NCBI RefSeq assembly: GCF_026157085.1
Contig: NZ_JANPVN010000001.1
Span: 1,426,001 to 1,490,000 of the forward strand
Source of the DNA: Sphingomicrobium arenosum
Lineage (GTDB): Bacteria; Pseudomonadota; Alphaproteobacteria; Sphingomonadales; Sphingomonadaceae
Direction of reading: 5' to 3'
DNA: 64,000 nt
Part shown: positions 8,734-17,783 of the stretch, piece after piece
Layout of the letters: every line of letters starts with the position of its first letter
Numbering within the stretch: the first letter of the stretch is position 1
The notes under the pieces: generated by a model
The model's input: the letters and a program-made list of their open reading frames with translations, nothing else
What the model was told of the DNA's origin: nothing
The model's database searches: none
Position numbers and translations under genes: made by a program

Positions 8734-9578
8734 GCGCCACGCGGCTTGTCGGCAACCGCAGGCGCCTCGCCCAGCGCCTCGGCGGCGGGCAGATAGCCTC
8801 CAAGCGCGCTACGACGCAGAAGATAGCGCGACAGGATGACGCCATAGACCAGCTTGGTCGACAAATCGGCGATGCTGAACAGCAACTGGCGTGCGATCAC
8901 CACTTCGCCGTTGAAGCCCAGTTGGGGCAGCGCATAGGCGATGGGGTAGAGGCCCCAGGTGGCAAGGAAATACCACCACAGCTTGTCGGGAAAGCCCTTC
9001 AACGGCGCAGGCGAATTGACGACCCCCGCCTTGATCGTGGCGCGCACCTCGATCAGCAGCCACACGAAGAAGAGGGTCGAGATGACGCCCCACAGGTTGA
9101 GCTGCGCCCAGTCGCCGGTTTCGCCGAACTGGCCTACCAACCCGGTCCAGATCATCAGCACGGCGGGAATGCTCATGCGGATGGCGCGGCGACGGATTTC
9201 CGGACGTGCCAATCCGAAAGCGAGCGGCAATTGGGTCAGCAGCAGCGGCACCGTGATGGTCCAGTTGCCGTAGCGGAAGGCGTTGGTGAAGGTCTGTCCC
9301 TCGGTCGCGGGCACGTATGCGCCGCCGGAGAAGGTATAGGCCTCGTTCCAGAAACTGAATTCGCGCAGCAGGCTGAGACCCGCCGACGCCATGACCAGCG
9401 CGGAGAGCAACGGCACCAGCCGATAGCGGGGCGCGAGGTCCTTTTGCGTCCAGAGGAAATAGAGGATGAAGGCGAAATGCGCACCGTAGCTGACCATCAG
9501 GATCAGCGATCCCAAGGTGAACTGCGTGTCGCTTAACGTGACCAGATTTTCGATGTTCGCGAAGACCGAGGGGTCCAT
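8730..9578 (-). CDS. Microbial rhodopsin with NTQ motif, probable light-driven chloride pump
   Basis: A seven-helix retinal protein of 282 residues. Helix C reads FRYGNWTITVPLLLTQ (101-116): Arg102 is conserved and the three pump-defining positions are Asn105, Thr109 and Gln116 (NTQ), the pattern of bacterial inward Cl- pumps (Nonlabens ClR, Fulvimarina rhodopsin), not the DTE of proton pumps or NDQ of sodium pumps. Retinal forms its Schiff base with Lys242 in ADLSTK; Asp238 is the remaining counterion. Gly164 in LWGVIST of helix E could leave the side opening that carotenoid antennae use; that is inference. A GGAGGAG site precedes the ATG. Coupled to blh. Confidence 0.93.
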   Translation of the reverse strand: MDPSVFANIENLVTLSDTQFTLGSLILMVSYGAHFAFILYFLWTQKDLAPRYRLVPLLSALVMASAGLSLLREFSFWNEAYTFSGGAYVPATEGQTFTNAFRYGNWTITVPLLLTQLPLAFGLARPEIRRRAIRMSIPAVLMIWTGLVGQFGETGDWAQLNLWGVISTLFFVWLLIEVRATIKAGVVNSPAPLKGFPDKLWWYFLATWGLYPIAYALPQLGFNGEVVIARQLLFSIADLSTKLVYGVILSRYLLRRSALGGYLPAAEALGEAPAVADKPRGA

Positions 9579-9642
9579 ACAGATACTCCTCCACCCGGGC
9601 GTATCGTCGTGATGCGGCCGGACGAGCCCCCTGTTTGCTCGG

Positions 9643-9668
9643 GGAACTCAAGACGCGAGGCTGCCGTT
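9643..9668 (+). promoter_or_regulatory. Putative EcfG-type general stress promoter
   Basis: GGAAC (9643-9647), 17 bases, then CGTT (9665-9668): the alphaproteobacterial general-stress-response sigma factor pattern GGAAC-N16/17-cGTT. It sits 22 bp upstream of the GTG at 9690 and reads towards the DUF2254 gene. It lies in the gap divergent from the rhodopsin operon. Confidence 0.55.
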
Positions 9669-9689
9669 CGGTTCCCCGTGAGGCAGCGA

Positions 9690-10994
9690 GTGACCAGCGA
9701 CGAACCCAAGAACCTCGGCGGGCTCGTCGCGTCGGTGGTGCGTGCCTGGAAGAGCTTCTGGGCCCTGCCTGCGCTCATCATTCTTGTCGCCATCGGCGTG
9801 ATGTTCGCGCTCACCGCAGTGGACGGCAGCGGGTGGTCGCGATGGTTGTGGGCGCAGGGCGTCGTGCTCGTCGAGACGAGCGATGGCTATCGTGAGGCGG
9901 TGTCGGTGATGACCGGCGTCAATGTCGCCTTCACCACGCTCTATTTCTCGATCACGCTCCTTGTGCTCACGCTCGCGGCGAGCAACCTCGGGGTGCGGCT
10001 CATCGATCGCTGGATCGCCCGGACCTTCGTGCGCGCCACGCTGGGCCTGCTGCTGGCCGCGACCGCCGCCAGCCTGTTGCTCCTCATGCTGTTCGATGGC
10101 GAGGGCGATGGCGCGAGCCTGCCGCATGCCAGCCTCTTGTTCCTGTCGCTGCTGATGCTGGTCGAACTGGTGTGGCTGGCGGTGGCGCTCAACGACCTCG
10201 GGCGCGCGATCTTCGTCGATACCGCAATCGGCAAAATCGGGCGCGACAGTTGCGCGGTCGGCAATGGCGCGTTGCGCGCGGTCCTCGCCCCCGACTGGCC
10301 CCGCGCGACGCCCATCCGCTCGGTCCGAGATGCCTATATCGTCACAACCGATATCGAGCGCCTCTCGCGGCTCGCCGCACGGTGGGACAGTGAATTCCGC
10401 ATCGACCGCGCCGCAGGGGACCGGGTGATGGACGGCGAGCCCATTCTTTTCAGCCGCGAACCGCTGTCGCAGGAGCAGACCGACGAGGTGCGCGACTGCT
10501 TCACCTTTGCCGCCACGCGGTCGGACCAGGAAGGGCTGAGCTATCGCATCCGCCTGCTGGTCGAGATCGCCGCGCGGGCGCTGTCGCCCGCCGTCAACGA
10601 TTTCTACACCGCGCGCGCGTGCGTCGATGAACTGGCGACCATCATGCTGCATCACCGCGAACGGCTCACCCCGCCCGGCCATATCCTGATGGAGGTGGAG
10701 CGCGTCTATTGTCCGACCGCCTCGTTCGACCGATTGTTCGACAAGCCCGTGGCGGCGCTGCGACAGGGCGCGGCGCCCTATCCCGCGATCGTCATTCGCC
10801 TAATCGAGCGGCTCGGGGTCGCGTCGCGCTGTGCCGACAGCGCCGACTTCACCGGGCGTCTTCGCGAGTATGCGGCAGCGGCGCGGCAGCATGGCCTCGA
10901 CAGAGCCGAGACCGACATCGATCGCGAGGACATCGAACGCGCCTTCGCTACCGCTTTTGGTCCGGGGGCATCGTCGGGACAGGTCGCCGGCTGA
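9690..10994 (+). CDS. DUF2254 family membrane protein
   Basis: A 434-residue predicted inner-membrane protein. The N-terminal half has four hydrophobic helices (about residues 15-35, 65-90, 110-130 and 140-160); the C-terminal half is soluble and alpha/beta. DUF2254 has no known reaction. The GTG at 9690 was chosen over GTG/ATG at 9609/9612 because gaggcag lies upstream, the codons between 9609 and 9690 are unlike the rest of the gene, and the predicted stress promoter (9643-9668) would otherwise lie inside the coding region. It is transcribed away from the rhodopsin operon. Confidence 0.8.
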   Translation: MTSDEPKNLGGLVASVVRAWKSFWALPALIILVAIGVMFALTAVDGSGWSRWLWAQGVVLVETSDGYREAVSVMTGVNVAFTTLYFSITLLVLTLAASNLGVRLIDRWIARTFVRATLGLLLAATAASLLLLMLFDGEGDGASLPHASLLFLSLLMLVELVWLAVALNDLGRAIFVDTAIGKIGRDSCAVGNGALRAVLAPDWPRATPIRSVRDAYIVTTDIERLSRLAARWDSEFRIDRAAGDRVMDGEPILFSREPLSQEQTDEVRDCFTFAATRSDQEGLSYRIRLLVEIAARALSPAVNDFYTARACVDELATIMLHHRERLTPPGHILMEVERVYCPTASFDRLFDKPVAALRQGAAPYPAIVIRLIERLGVASRCADSADFTGRLREYAAAARQHGLDRAETDIDREDIERAFATAFGPGASSGQVAG

Positions 10995-11089
10995 CGACCA
11001 AGCGCCGCAACGCCGCGCCCCGCCGAGCAACGAGGAGTGCAAGCGGTCCGTTCTCTTTTCGAACCGACATTCGACGAGAAGGACCTGCC

Positions 11090-12472
11090 ATGAGCGAGCG
11101 TATCACCACCATCAACCCCGCCACCGAGGAAGAGATCGACCATTTCGACCTCATTTCCGATGGGGACGCCGAAGCCGCGATCCAGCGTTGCCACGACGCC
11201 TTCGTCCTGTGGTCGCAGCGCCCCGCCGAGGAGCGCGCCGAGATCATCGGGTCGATCGGCGAGACGCTGGCGAAGAACAAGGAGGCGCTGGCGACCAAGA
11301 TGACTGAGGAGGTCGGCAAGCTGATCGGCGACAGCCGCGACGAGGTCGACCTGTGCGCCGCCATCTGCAAGTTCACCGCCGAGAATGGGCCCGAGCAGCT
11401 GAAGGAGGAAGAGCGTCCGCTGTTCGCCAATGAGGGCCGCGGCGTGGTCGCACATCGTCCGATCGGGGTCATCTATGGCATTCAGCCGTGGAATTTCCCC
11501 TCCTATCAGGTGATCCGCTATTCGATCGCCAACCTGATGGCGGGCAATGGCGTGCTGTTGAAGCACGCGTCCAACTGCACCGGCACGGGCATCATGTTGC
11601 GCCATCTGTACGAGGAGGCGGGTCTCCCCGAGGATCTGTTCAGTGTGCTTGTGATCGACCATGACCAGTCGAACAAGGTGATCGACAACGACCTCGTGCG
11701 CGGGGTGACGCTGACGGGGTCGGACGCGGCGGGGCACAAGATCGGCGAACGGGCGGGCGCGGCACTGAAAAAGACCGTGCTCGAGCTGGGGTCGAACGAT
11801 GCCTATCTGGTGCTCGACGATGCCGACTTGGACGTCGCGGTGAAGACCAGCGTCCAAGGGCGGCTCTATAATAATGCGCAGACCTGCATCAACGCCAAGC
11901 GCTTCATCGCGACCGAGGCGGTCTATGACGAATTCCTCGAGCGTTTCGTCGAGGCGATGAAGGCGGTGAAGGTCGGCGATCCGATGGACGAGGACAGCGA
12001 ACTCGGGCCGATGGCGCGCGGCGATCTGCGCGACAAGCTGATCGGCCAGATGGAGGAAAGCGTCGAGAAAGGCGCGCGCATCGAGACGGGCGGCAAGAAG
12101 CTCGATCGCACCGGCTTCTATTTCGAGCCGACCATCCTGTCGGGTGTGGCGCCGGGTATGCCGGCCTATGAGGACGAATTCTTCGGTCCCGTCGCCAGCG
12201 TCATCAAGGCGGTCGACGATGTCGATGCGGTGCGCATCGCCAACGAGAGCCGCTATGGCCTTGGCGGCGGCATCTTCAGCCGCGACGAGGAGCGCGCCAA
12301 GCGCATCGCCATCGACCATTTCGACACGGGCATGGTGTTTATCAACAGCTTCGGGCTGGCCGATCCGAACATGCCCTTCGGCGGGGTGAAGGATTCAGGC
12401 TATGGCCGCGAACATGGCGGTTTCGGCATGAAGGAATTCACCAATGCCAAGGCGGTCTTCCTCGGCGCCTAG
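11090..12472 (+). CDS. NAD(P)-dependent succinate-semialdehyde dehydrogenase family protein
   Basis: A 460-residue aldehyde dehydrogenase. The catalytic Cys266 lies in NNAQTCINAKR and the general base Glu232 in VLELGSND; IQPWNFPSYQ is the usual nucleotide-fold PWNFP motif. Length and motifs fit the short succinate-semialdehyde dehydrogenase group, which oxidises succinate semialdehyde to succinate; other aldehydes are possible. The frame is open well upstream, but 11090 has agaagga before it and begins the family N-terminus (MSERITTINPAT). Its stop TAG shares the CTAG with the convergent FAD oxidase gene. Confidence 0.85.
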   Translation: MSERITTINPATEEEIDHFDLISDGDAEAAIQRCHDAFVLWSQRPAEERAEIIGSIGETLAKNKEALATKMTEEVGKLIGDSRDEVDLCAAICKFTAENGPEQLKEEERPLFANEGRGVVAHRPIGVIYGIQPWNFPSYQVIRYSIANLMAGNGVLLKHASNCTGTGIMLRHLYEEAGLPEDLFSVLVIDHDQSNKVIDNDLVRGVTLTGSDAAGHKIGERAGAALKKTVLELGSNDAYLVLDDADLDVAVKTSVQGRLYNNAQTCINAKRFIATEAVYDEFLERFVEAMKAVKVGDPMDEDSELGPMARGDLRDKLIGQMEESVEKGARIETGGKKLDRTGFYFEPTILSGVAPGMPAYEDEFFGPVASVIKAVDDVDAVRIANESRYGLGGGIFSRDEERAKRIAIDHFDTGMVFINSFGLADPNMPFGGVKDSGYGREHGGFGMKEFTNAKAVFLGA

Positions 12473-13878
12473 GGGATCAGTTTTCCCGGATTGAAAATGC
12501 CCTCGGGGTCCATTGCGGCCTTGAGGGCTTTCAATGTCTGGAGACGCGCGGGATCGCCGAGGCGGGCAAATTCGCCGCGCTTCATCTGGCCGATGCCATG
12601 TTCGGCGCTGATCGAGCCGCCATGGTCGACGACCATGTCGTGGACGACCTGCTCGATCGCCGCGCCCTCGTTGTCGCGCCAGCCCTGCCACGCGCGCTCC
12701 ATCGCGCGAACGTGGAGGTGGATATTGCCATCGCCGAGGTGGCCGTAGCCCGAGACGCTGACGCCAGGCCATTGCCCCTCGACCCAGCCTTTCACCGCGT
12801 CGAGAAAGGCGGGCATGGCGTCGACGGGGACCGAGATGTCGTGGCTGCCCGCCATGCCGTAATGTTTCTTTTCCGCTTCGGAGAGCGAATGGCGGATGTG
12901 CCAGAAGGCGTCGGCCTGCGCCTCGGCGCGGGCGATGACAGCGTCGGTCGCGAGGCCGCGTTCGAGGGCATCGGCGAGCAGGCCTTCGAGCGTGGCGGTG
13001 AGCGTTCCGGGGGCGCCGTCGCCCTTGGCCTCGATGAGCACGTGCCACGGCGCCTCGAGCGGGCGCTGGACGCCCATGACCGCGACCGCCGCATCGAGAA
13101 CGTCGTCGGGGATGAGTTCGAAGCCTTCGATCGCGTCGGTGCGCGCCTCGGCGAAACGCAGGAGGTCGAGCGCGGCCTGCGGGGTCTTCACCCCGACCCA
13201 GGCGGTGGCGCGGTCGCGGGGGACGGGTGCGAGTTGGAGGCGCAGCGCGGTGATGATCCCAAACTGCCCCTCCCCGCCGATCAGCAGCCGGTCCACGCGC
13301 GGGCCGCGATTGTCCTTCTTGAGGGGCGAGAGCGTGTCGAGGATCTCGCCGCCGGACAGTACGGCCTCCAATCCCACGACCATCTGGCCCATGGTGCCGT
13401 GGCGCAGCACTTCGGTGCCGCCGGCATTGGTGCTGGCGAGCCCGCCGATGGTGGCCGAGCCGCGCGCGCCGAGGTCGAGGGGCAAGCGCAGCCCTTCATC
13501 GGCGAGCAGCGCCTGCATCGCCTCGAGCACCAGCCCCGCTTCGGCGACAACCTGCCGCGTGGCGGGGTCGATGCGGCGCACCGCCTTCATCCGGCGCAGC
13601 GACAGGATGGCGGCACTGCCGCTGTCGTCGGGGGTGGCGCCGCCGACCATCGATGTATTGCCGCCTTGCGGGACGAGCGGCACGCCATGTGCTTCGGCCG
13701 CGCGCACGATGGCCTGCACCTCGGCTGTGGTGGCGGGCTGGAGCAAGGCGATGGCCTTGCCTGTCCAACGCCCGCGCCAGTCGGTCGTCCACGCGTCGAT
13801 GTCGGCGGGATCGATGACCACGGCCTTGTCACCGAGCGTGGTGGTCAGTTCGAGAAGGAAATCGTCGCTGGCGCTCAT
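12469..13878 (-). CDS. FAD-binding oxidase, D-2-hydroxyacid dehydrogenase type
   Basis: A 469-residue flavoprotein of the GlcD/D-2-hydroxyglutarate dehydrogenase family. The N-terminal PCMH-type FAD domain carries PQGGNTSMVGGA (about 71-82); the C-terminal substrate domain ends in the conserved GSISAEHGIGQMKRGEF stretch, whose His residues take part in metal and substrate binding in relatives. D-2-hydroxyglutarate or D-lactate oxidation to the keto acid is likely, passing electrons to quinone or an electron carrier. Convergent with the aldehyde dehydrogenase, with overlapping stops. Confidence 0.85.
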   Translation of the reverse strand: MSASDDFLLELTTTLGDKAVVIDPADIDAWTTDWRGRWTGKAIALLQPATTAEVQAIVRAAEAHGVPLVPQGGNTSMVGGATPDDSGSAAILSLRRMKAVRRIDPATRQVVAEAGLVLEAMQALLADEGLRLPLDLGARGSATIGGLASTNAGGTEVLRHGTMGQMVVGLEAVLSGGEILDTLSPLKKDNRGPRVDRLLIGGEGQFGIITALRLQLAPVPRDRATAWVGVKTPQAALDLLRFAEARTDAIEGFELIPDDVLDAAVAVMGVQRPLEAPWHVLIEAKGDGAPGTLTATLEGLLADALERGLATDAVIARAEAQADAFWHIRHSLSEAEKKHYGMAGSHDISVPVDAMPAFLDAVKGWVEGQWPGVSVSGYGHLGDGNIHLHVRAMERAWQGWRDNEGAAIEQVVHDMVVDHGGSISAEHGIGQMKRGEFARLGDPARLQTLKALKAAMDPEGIFNPGKLIP

Positions 13879-13932
13879 ATGCTGCCTCTTAGCCCTTCCC
13901 TCGCCCCATCAAAAGCCGCATGAATGCGGCGC

Positions 13933-14424
13933 ATGAGCGACCGGCCCGTCAACATGATCATCGCGCGCGCGACAAATGGCGTCATCGGCAAGGATGGCGA
14001 CATGCCGTGGCATTTGCCCGCCGACCTTAAGCGCTTCAAGCGGCTGACGATGGGCGGGGCGATGATCATGGGACGCAAGACCTTCGAGAGCCTGCCGGGT
14101 CTGCTGCCGGGACGGCGGCACATCGTGCTGACGCGCGGCACCTATTGGAAGGCGCAAGGGGCCGAGGTGGTGCATGACGTCGAGGGTGCGCTCCGCCAAG
14201 CGGGCGAGGAACCCGTGTGGGTCATCGGCGGGGCGGAGATCTTCGGCCTGTTCGTGCCGCTGGCCAAGCGCATCGAGCTGACCGAACTCATGATCGAGCC
14301 CGAAGGCGACACCTTTCTGGACGATCCGCGCGAGGAAGAGGGCTGGCGCATGACGGCCTGCGAAGAGCATGCGGCAGAAGGCGACGCCCCTGCCCATCGC
14401 TTCATCACGCTGGAACGCGACTAG
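13933..14424 (+). CDS. folA: Dihydrofolate reductase
   Basis: Reduces dihydrofolate to tetrahydrofolate with NADPH. The 163-residue protein shows ARATNGVIGKDGDMPWHLPAD with the catalytic acidic residue in PADLKRFK, the NADPH loop MGRKTFESLP and the VIGGAEIF strand. An ATG nine bases upstream (13924) is an alternative start; 13933 gives the normal short N-terminus. Neither start has a strong ribosome site. The stop overlaps that of the convergent SRPBCC gene through CTAG. Confidence 0.93.
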   Translation: MSDRPVNMIIARATNGVIGKDGDMPWHLPADLKRFKRLTMGGAMIMGRKTFESLPGLLPGRRHIVLTRGTYWKAQGAEVVHDVEGALRQAGEEPVWVIGGAEIFGLFVPLAKRIELTELMIEPEGDTFLDDPREEEGWRMTACEEHAAEGDAPAHRFITLERD

Positions 14425-14957
14425 CGGCGCGGCAAGGCGGCGGCGGCGGTGCGGAAGCGCAAGCCCTGCTCGGCCAGTACCGCATCGACGCGGCTTGCCC
14501 AGTCGGCGGCATCGCTCTCGGCAAAGCCAGTGACCTTGTAATCGATGGTGAGGATCGCGCCGGTGCCGCCGTCCTCGACCTTCCAGATCATGGTGCCGGT
14601 GGCGGGGGCATAGAGGAGCGGGCCGAGGCCGCCCGTCATCACGATCTGTTCGCCCGGCGTGACGGCGGCGACCCGCAAATGCTCGACCGCGCCGCCGTCC
14701 CAGATTTCGCAAAAGCAACCGCCGGGGCGCAGCTCCAAGCGCATATTGGCGGCATCGCCCGAATAGCTGTGCGACCCATTCCACCAGGCACCGGGCCGAG
14801 TAAGCAGGTCGAAGGCGCGCGCGGCGGGGACGACCAGCGGGATTTCGTGGCGCAGGTGAAAGCTGTTGGTGGTGGTATTGATGACGTCCGCGTGCGCCGC
14901 GCCCGGCAGGGCGAGGCTCGCGGCGGCAAGGCTCAGCAGGGTCGGCAAGTGGCGCAT
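14421..14957 (-). CDS. Exported SRPBCC/START-like protein
   Basis: A 178-residue protein with a clear signal peptide (cleavage after GAAHA, about residue 23). The mature part looks like a polyketide cyclase/SRPBCC hydrophobic-ligand fold: IPLVVPAARAFDLLTRPGAWWNGSH, then RPGGCFCEIWDGG and a C-terminal helix (ASRVDAVLAEQG). Ligand unknown. The start at 14957 was chosen over 14999 because it gives the signal peptide and follows GGAGGGG. It lies 47 bp downstream of adk on the same strand. Confidence 0.8.
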   Translation of the reverse strand: MRHLPTLLSLAAASLALPGAAHADVINTTTNSFHLRHEIPLVVPAARAFDLLTRPGAWWNGSHSYSGDAANMRLELRPGGCFCEIWDGGAVEHLRVAAVTPGEQIVMTGGLGPLLYAPATGTMIWKVEDGGTGAILTIDYKVTGFAESDAADWASRVDAVLAEQGLRFRTAAAALPRR

Positions 14958-15004
14958 GGGTCGTTCCCCTCCAAATGGATGGACGAGCCTAAGCGCCAAA
15001 AGCC

Positions 15005-15646
15005 CTAGCTGTCGAGGATGGCGTCGATCGCGGCGGCGACCTCGTCGACGCTGCCCATGCCATCGACGTGACGGACGAGGCCCTGGTCCTCGTAGAAGGG
15101 CAGGATGGGCGCGGTCTTGGCGCGATATTCGGCCATGCGGTTGCGCACCGTTTCCTCATTGTCGTCGGGACGCTTCTTGAAGTCGTGCTCGCCGCAGACA
15201 TCGCAGGTCCCCTCGACCTTCGGCGGCTTGGCGGTCTCGTGATAGAGCGCGCCGCAATTGGCGCAGCTGAAGCGGCCGCAGATGCGGGTCACCAGCGCGT
15301 CCTCGTCGACCTTGAGTTCGATCACATGGGCCAGCTTGCGGCCACGATCGGCGAGCAGCATCTCGAGCGCTTCGGCCTGGTGCTGGGTGCGCGGATAACC
15401 ATCGAAGATGGCGCCGTTGGTGGCATCCTCAAGATGCTCGCCGATCAGCGCCGAGACGATGGCGTCGGAGACGAGTTCGCCCCGCTCCATGACTTCCTTG
15501 GCCTGTTTGCCGACGGGGGTGCCCGCCTTGATCGCGGCGCGCAGCATGTCGCCGGTCGAGAGCTGTTTCATGCCGCGGGTCGCTTCGAGACGATGCGCCT
15601 GCGTCCCCTTGCCGGCGCCCGGGGGGCCAAGAAGGATGATGTCCAT
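15005..15646 (-). CDS. adk: Adenylate kinase
   Basis: Interconverts ATP + AMP and 2 ADP. 213 residues, long-lid form. The P-loop GPPGAGKGTQ begins at residue 7; the lid contains two Cys-x2-Cys pairs (CANC and CDVC), so it binds zinc as in many Gram-positive and some alphaproteobacterial enzymes. It follows secY by 48 bp and appears to be the last gene of the spc operon here. Confidence 0.97.
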   Translation of the reverse strand: MDIILLGPPGAGKGTQAHRLEATRGMKQLSTGDMLRAAIKAGTPVGKQAKEVMERGELVSDAIVSALIGEHLEDATNGAIFDGYPRTQHQAEALEMLLADRGRKLAHVIELKVDEDALVTRICGRFSCANCGALYHETAKPPKVEGTCDVCGEHDFKKRPDDNEETVRNRMAEYRAKTAPILPFYEDQGLVRHVDGMGSVDEVAAAIDAILDS

Positions 15647-15694
15647 GTGAAGGCCTCGCTTCGAATCGTTACCGTCTTGCGACAGGGCTAGCGG

Positions 15695-17068
15695 CTAGCG
15701 GCGGCGACCGCCACCCTTGAGCTTCGCCTTCTTGATGAGGTCGCCATATTGATGCGCGATGAGATGGCTCTGCACCTGGCTGACGAAATCGACCGTCACG
15801 TTGACGATGATGAGCAGGCTGGTGCCGCCGAGAAGCGCGCTGCCGACATCGAGGTTCGAGAAGAGGATCTCGGGGATGAGGCAGATGGTGACGAGGTACG
15901 CCGCGCCGATGACGGTGATGCGGTTGAGCAGGTAATCGAAATATTGCTCGGTCGCCTTGCCCGGACGGATGCCGGGGACGAAGCCGCCCGCGCGCTTCAA
16001 ATTCTCCGACGTGTCCTCGCTGTTGAACTGCACCGAGGCGTAGAAGAAGCAGAAGAAGGCGATGCCGGCCCCGTAGAGGAACAGGTAGAGCGGCGCGCCG
16101 CGCTGGAGGAAGGTCGAGATGGTGATAAGCCAGTCGCTCGAATCCGACGCGGGGTCCGCACCGCCGCCCGCGAACTGTAGGACGGTGAGCGGCATGAGCA
16201 GGATCGAGCTGGCGAAAATCGGCGGGATGACGCCCGCGATATTGACCTTCATCGGCAGGTGGCTGCGCTCCTGCTGCATCATGCCGCGCGCGGTGGCGCG
16301 CTTGGGATATTGCACGAGGACGCGGCGCTGGGCGCGCTCCATGAAGCAGATGAAGAGAACGAGGACGACCAGCAGCAGGATGACCGAGACGACGACCAGC
16401 GGGTCGACCGCGCCCGAACGGCCGCTTTCGAACAGCTGGGCGAGCAGGCCCGGCATGGAGGCGACGATGCCCGCCATGATGATGAGGCTGATGCCGTTGC
16501 CGATCCCGCGGCTGGTGATCTGTTCACCCAGCCACATGAGGAAGAGCGTGCCGCCGATGAGGCTGATCGTGGCCGCGATGCGGAAGGTCATGCCCGGTTC
16601 GACCACGGCGGCGATGCCCTGGTTGGCCCCGAGGCCTTCGAGGCCGGTGGCGATGACATAGCCCTGCACGGTCGTCAGCAGCACGGTCAGGTAGCGGGTG
16701 TATTGGTTGAGCTTCTTGCGCCCGACTTCGCCTTCCTTCTTGAGCTGCTTCCACGGTTCGTGGAGCGCGGCACCGAGTTGGACGACGATCGAGGCGGTGA
16801 TGTAGGGCATGATGCCGAGCGCGATGATGCTCATGCGCTCGAGGCTGCCGCCCGAGAAAGTGTTGAAGAAGTCGAGGACGCCGCCGCGCTGCGTGTCGAA
16901 CAGCTGCTGCAGCGAGCGCGGATCGATGCCGGGAATGGGCACGAAGGAGAGGAAGCGGAAGAGCACCAGCACGCCGAGCGTGAACCAGAGGCGCTTCTTC
17001 AGGTCGGTGGCCTTGCGAAAGCTGTCGAAGCTGATGCCGGCAGCCATGTTCTCGGCGGAGGTCGCCAT
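15695..17068 (-). CDS. secY: Preprotein translocase subunit SecY
   Basis: Channel subunit of the Sec translocon in the inner membrane. 457 residues with ten predicted helices; typical segments are PGIDP near the N-terminus (after helix 1), the plug region LDFFNTFSGG, GEQITSRGIGNG and GFVPGIRPGKATEQY in the ribosome-binding cytoplasmic loops. It lies between rplO and adk, the usual spc-operon position. The rplO-secY gap is 103 bp. Confidence 0.97.
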   Translation of the reverse strand: MATSAENMAAGISFDSFRKATDLKKRLWFTLGVLVLFRFLSFVPIPGIDPRSLQQLFDTQRGGVLDFFNTFSGGSLERMSIIALGIMPYITASIVVQLGAALHEPWKQLKKEGEVGRKKLNQYTRYLTVLLTTVQGYVIATGLEGLGANQGIAAVVEPGMTFRIAATISLIGGTLFLMWLGEQITSRGIGNGISLIIMAGIVASMPGLLAQLFESGRSGAVDPLVVVSVILLLVVLVLFICFMERAQRRVLVQYPKRATARGMMQQERSHLPMKVNIAGVIPPIFASSILLMPLTVLQFAGGGADPASDSSDWLITISTFLQRGAPLYLFLYGAGIAFFCFFYASVQFNSEDTSENLKRAGGFVPGIRPGKATEQYFDYLLNRITVIGAAYLVTICLIPEILFSNLDVGSALLGGTSLLIIVNVTVDFVSQVQSHLIAHQYGDLIKKAKLKGGGRRR

Positions 17069-17171
17069 GTGCTATTCCCTTGTCTTCAAGCCGGGCGGCA
17101 CAAGACGCCACCCCCCCAGGAGGCTCGATATAGGAAGGGGTGGGACGATGCCCACCCCTTCACGGTTCTTT

Positions 17172-17666
17172 TTAGGCGTCGGCCTTGTCGTCGGTCTTGA
17201 CCGGCGCGGTCACTTCGACCTTGCCGCCAGCCTTCTCGACCGCCTCGATGGCGCCCTTGGAGGCACCGGCGACCTTGAAGCTGACCTTCGACTTGAGTTC
17301 GCCCTTGGCAAGGAGGCGCACGCCATGCTTGCCGCCACGGGTCAGGCCGATGGCGTTGAGGGCTTCCTGGTCGACGACCTTCTTGGCGTCGAGCTTCTTC
17401 TCGTCGATGGCCTTCTGGACCATGCCGATGTTGACGATCGCATAGTCCTTGCCGAACGGGTTGTTGAAGCCGCGCTTCGGCAGGCGCATGTGGAGCGGCA
17501 TCTGGCCGCCTTCGAACCCGTTGATCGAGACGCCCGAACGGCTCTTCTGGCCCTTCTGGCCGCGACCGCCGGTCTTGCCCTTGCCCGAGCCGATACCGCG
17601 GCCGACGCGCATGCGGCCCTTGCGGGCGCCGTCATTGTCCTTGAGGTCGTTGATCTTGATGGTCAT
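17172..17666 (-). CDS. rplO: 50S ribosomal protein uL15
   Basis: 164 residues. The Arg/Gly-rich loop ([20 protein letters not shown]) threads into 23S rRNA, and the [18 protein letters not shown] motif is intact. The C-terminus carries a charged tail ([16 protein letters not shown]). The ATG at 17666 was chosen over upstream in-frame starts because it gives the family N-terminus (MTIKINDL). It is separated from rpmD by a 191-bp gap with a hairpin. Confidence 0.96.
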   Translation of the reverse strand: MTIKINDLKDNDGARKGRMRVGRGIGSGKGKTGGRGQKGQKSRSGVSINGFEGGQMPLHMRLPKRGFNNPFGKDYAIVNIGMVQKAIDEKKLDAKKVVDQEALNAIGLTRGGKHGVRLLAKGELKSKVSFKVAGASKGAIEAVEKAGGKVEVTAPVKTDDKADA

Positions 17667-17783
17667 GTCTTGCACTCGCTTTCGCTTTTCATCGCGCTTG
17701 GATTGGATAAAGGGAGGCCTTCCAGCGACTTGATCGGAAGCTCCCGGCGCGCTGCCTCTAGGACAGGTCGCCTGAACGGGCAA

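Noticed and set aside
8730..9578. Rhodopsin as proton or sodium pump
   Set aside because: The acceptor position is Asn105 rather than Asp and position 109 is Thr rather than the Asp of sodium pumps, so DTE and NDQ functions do not fit.
12598..13923. 441-codon + strand frame opposite the FAD oxidase
   Set aside because: Shadow frame; the minus strand encodes a full FAD-linked oxidase with its motifs.
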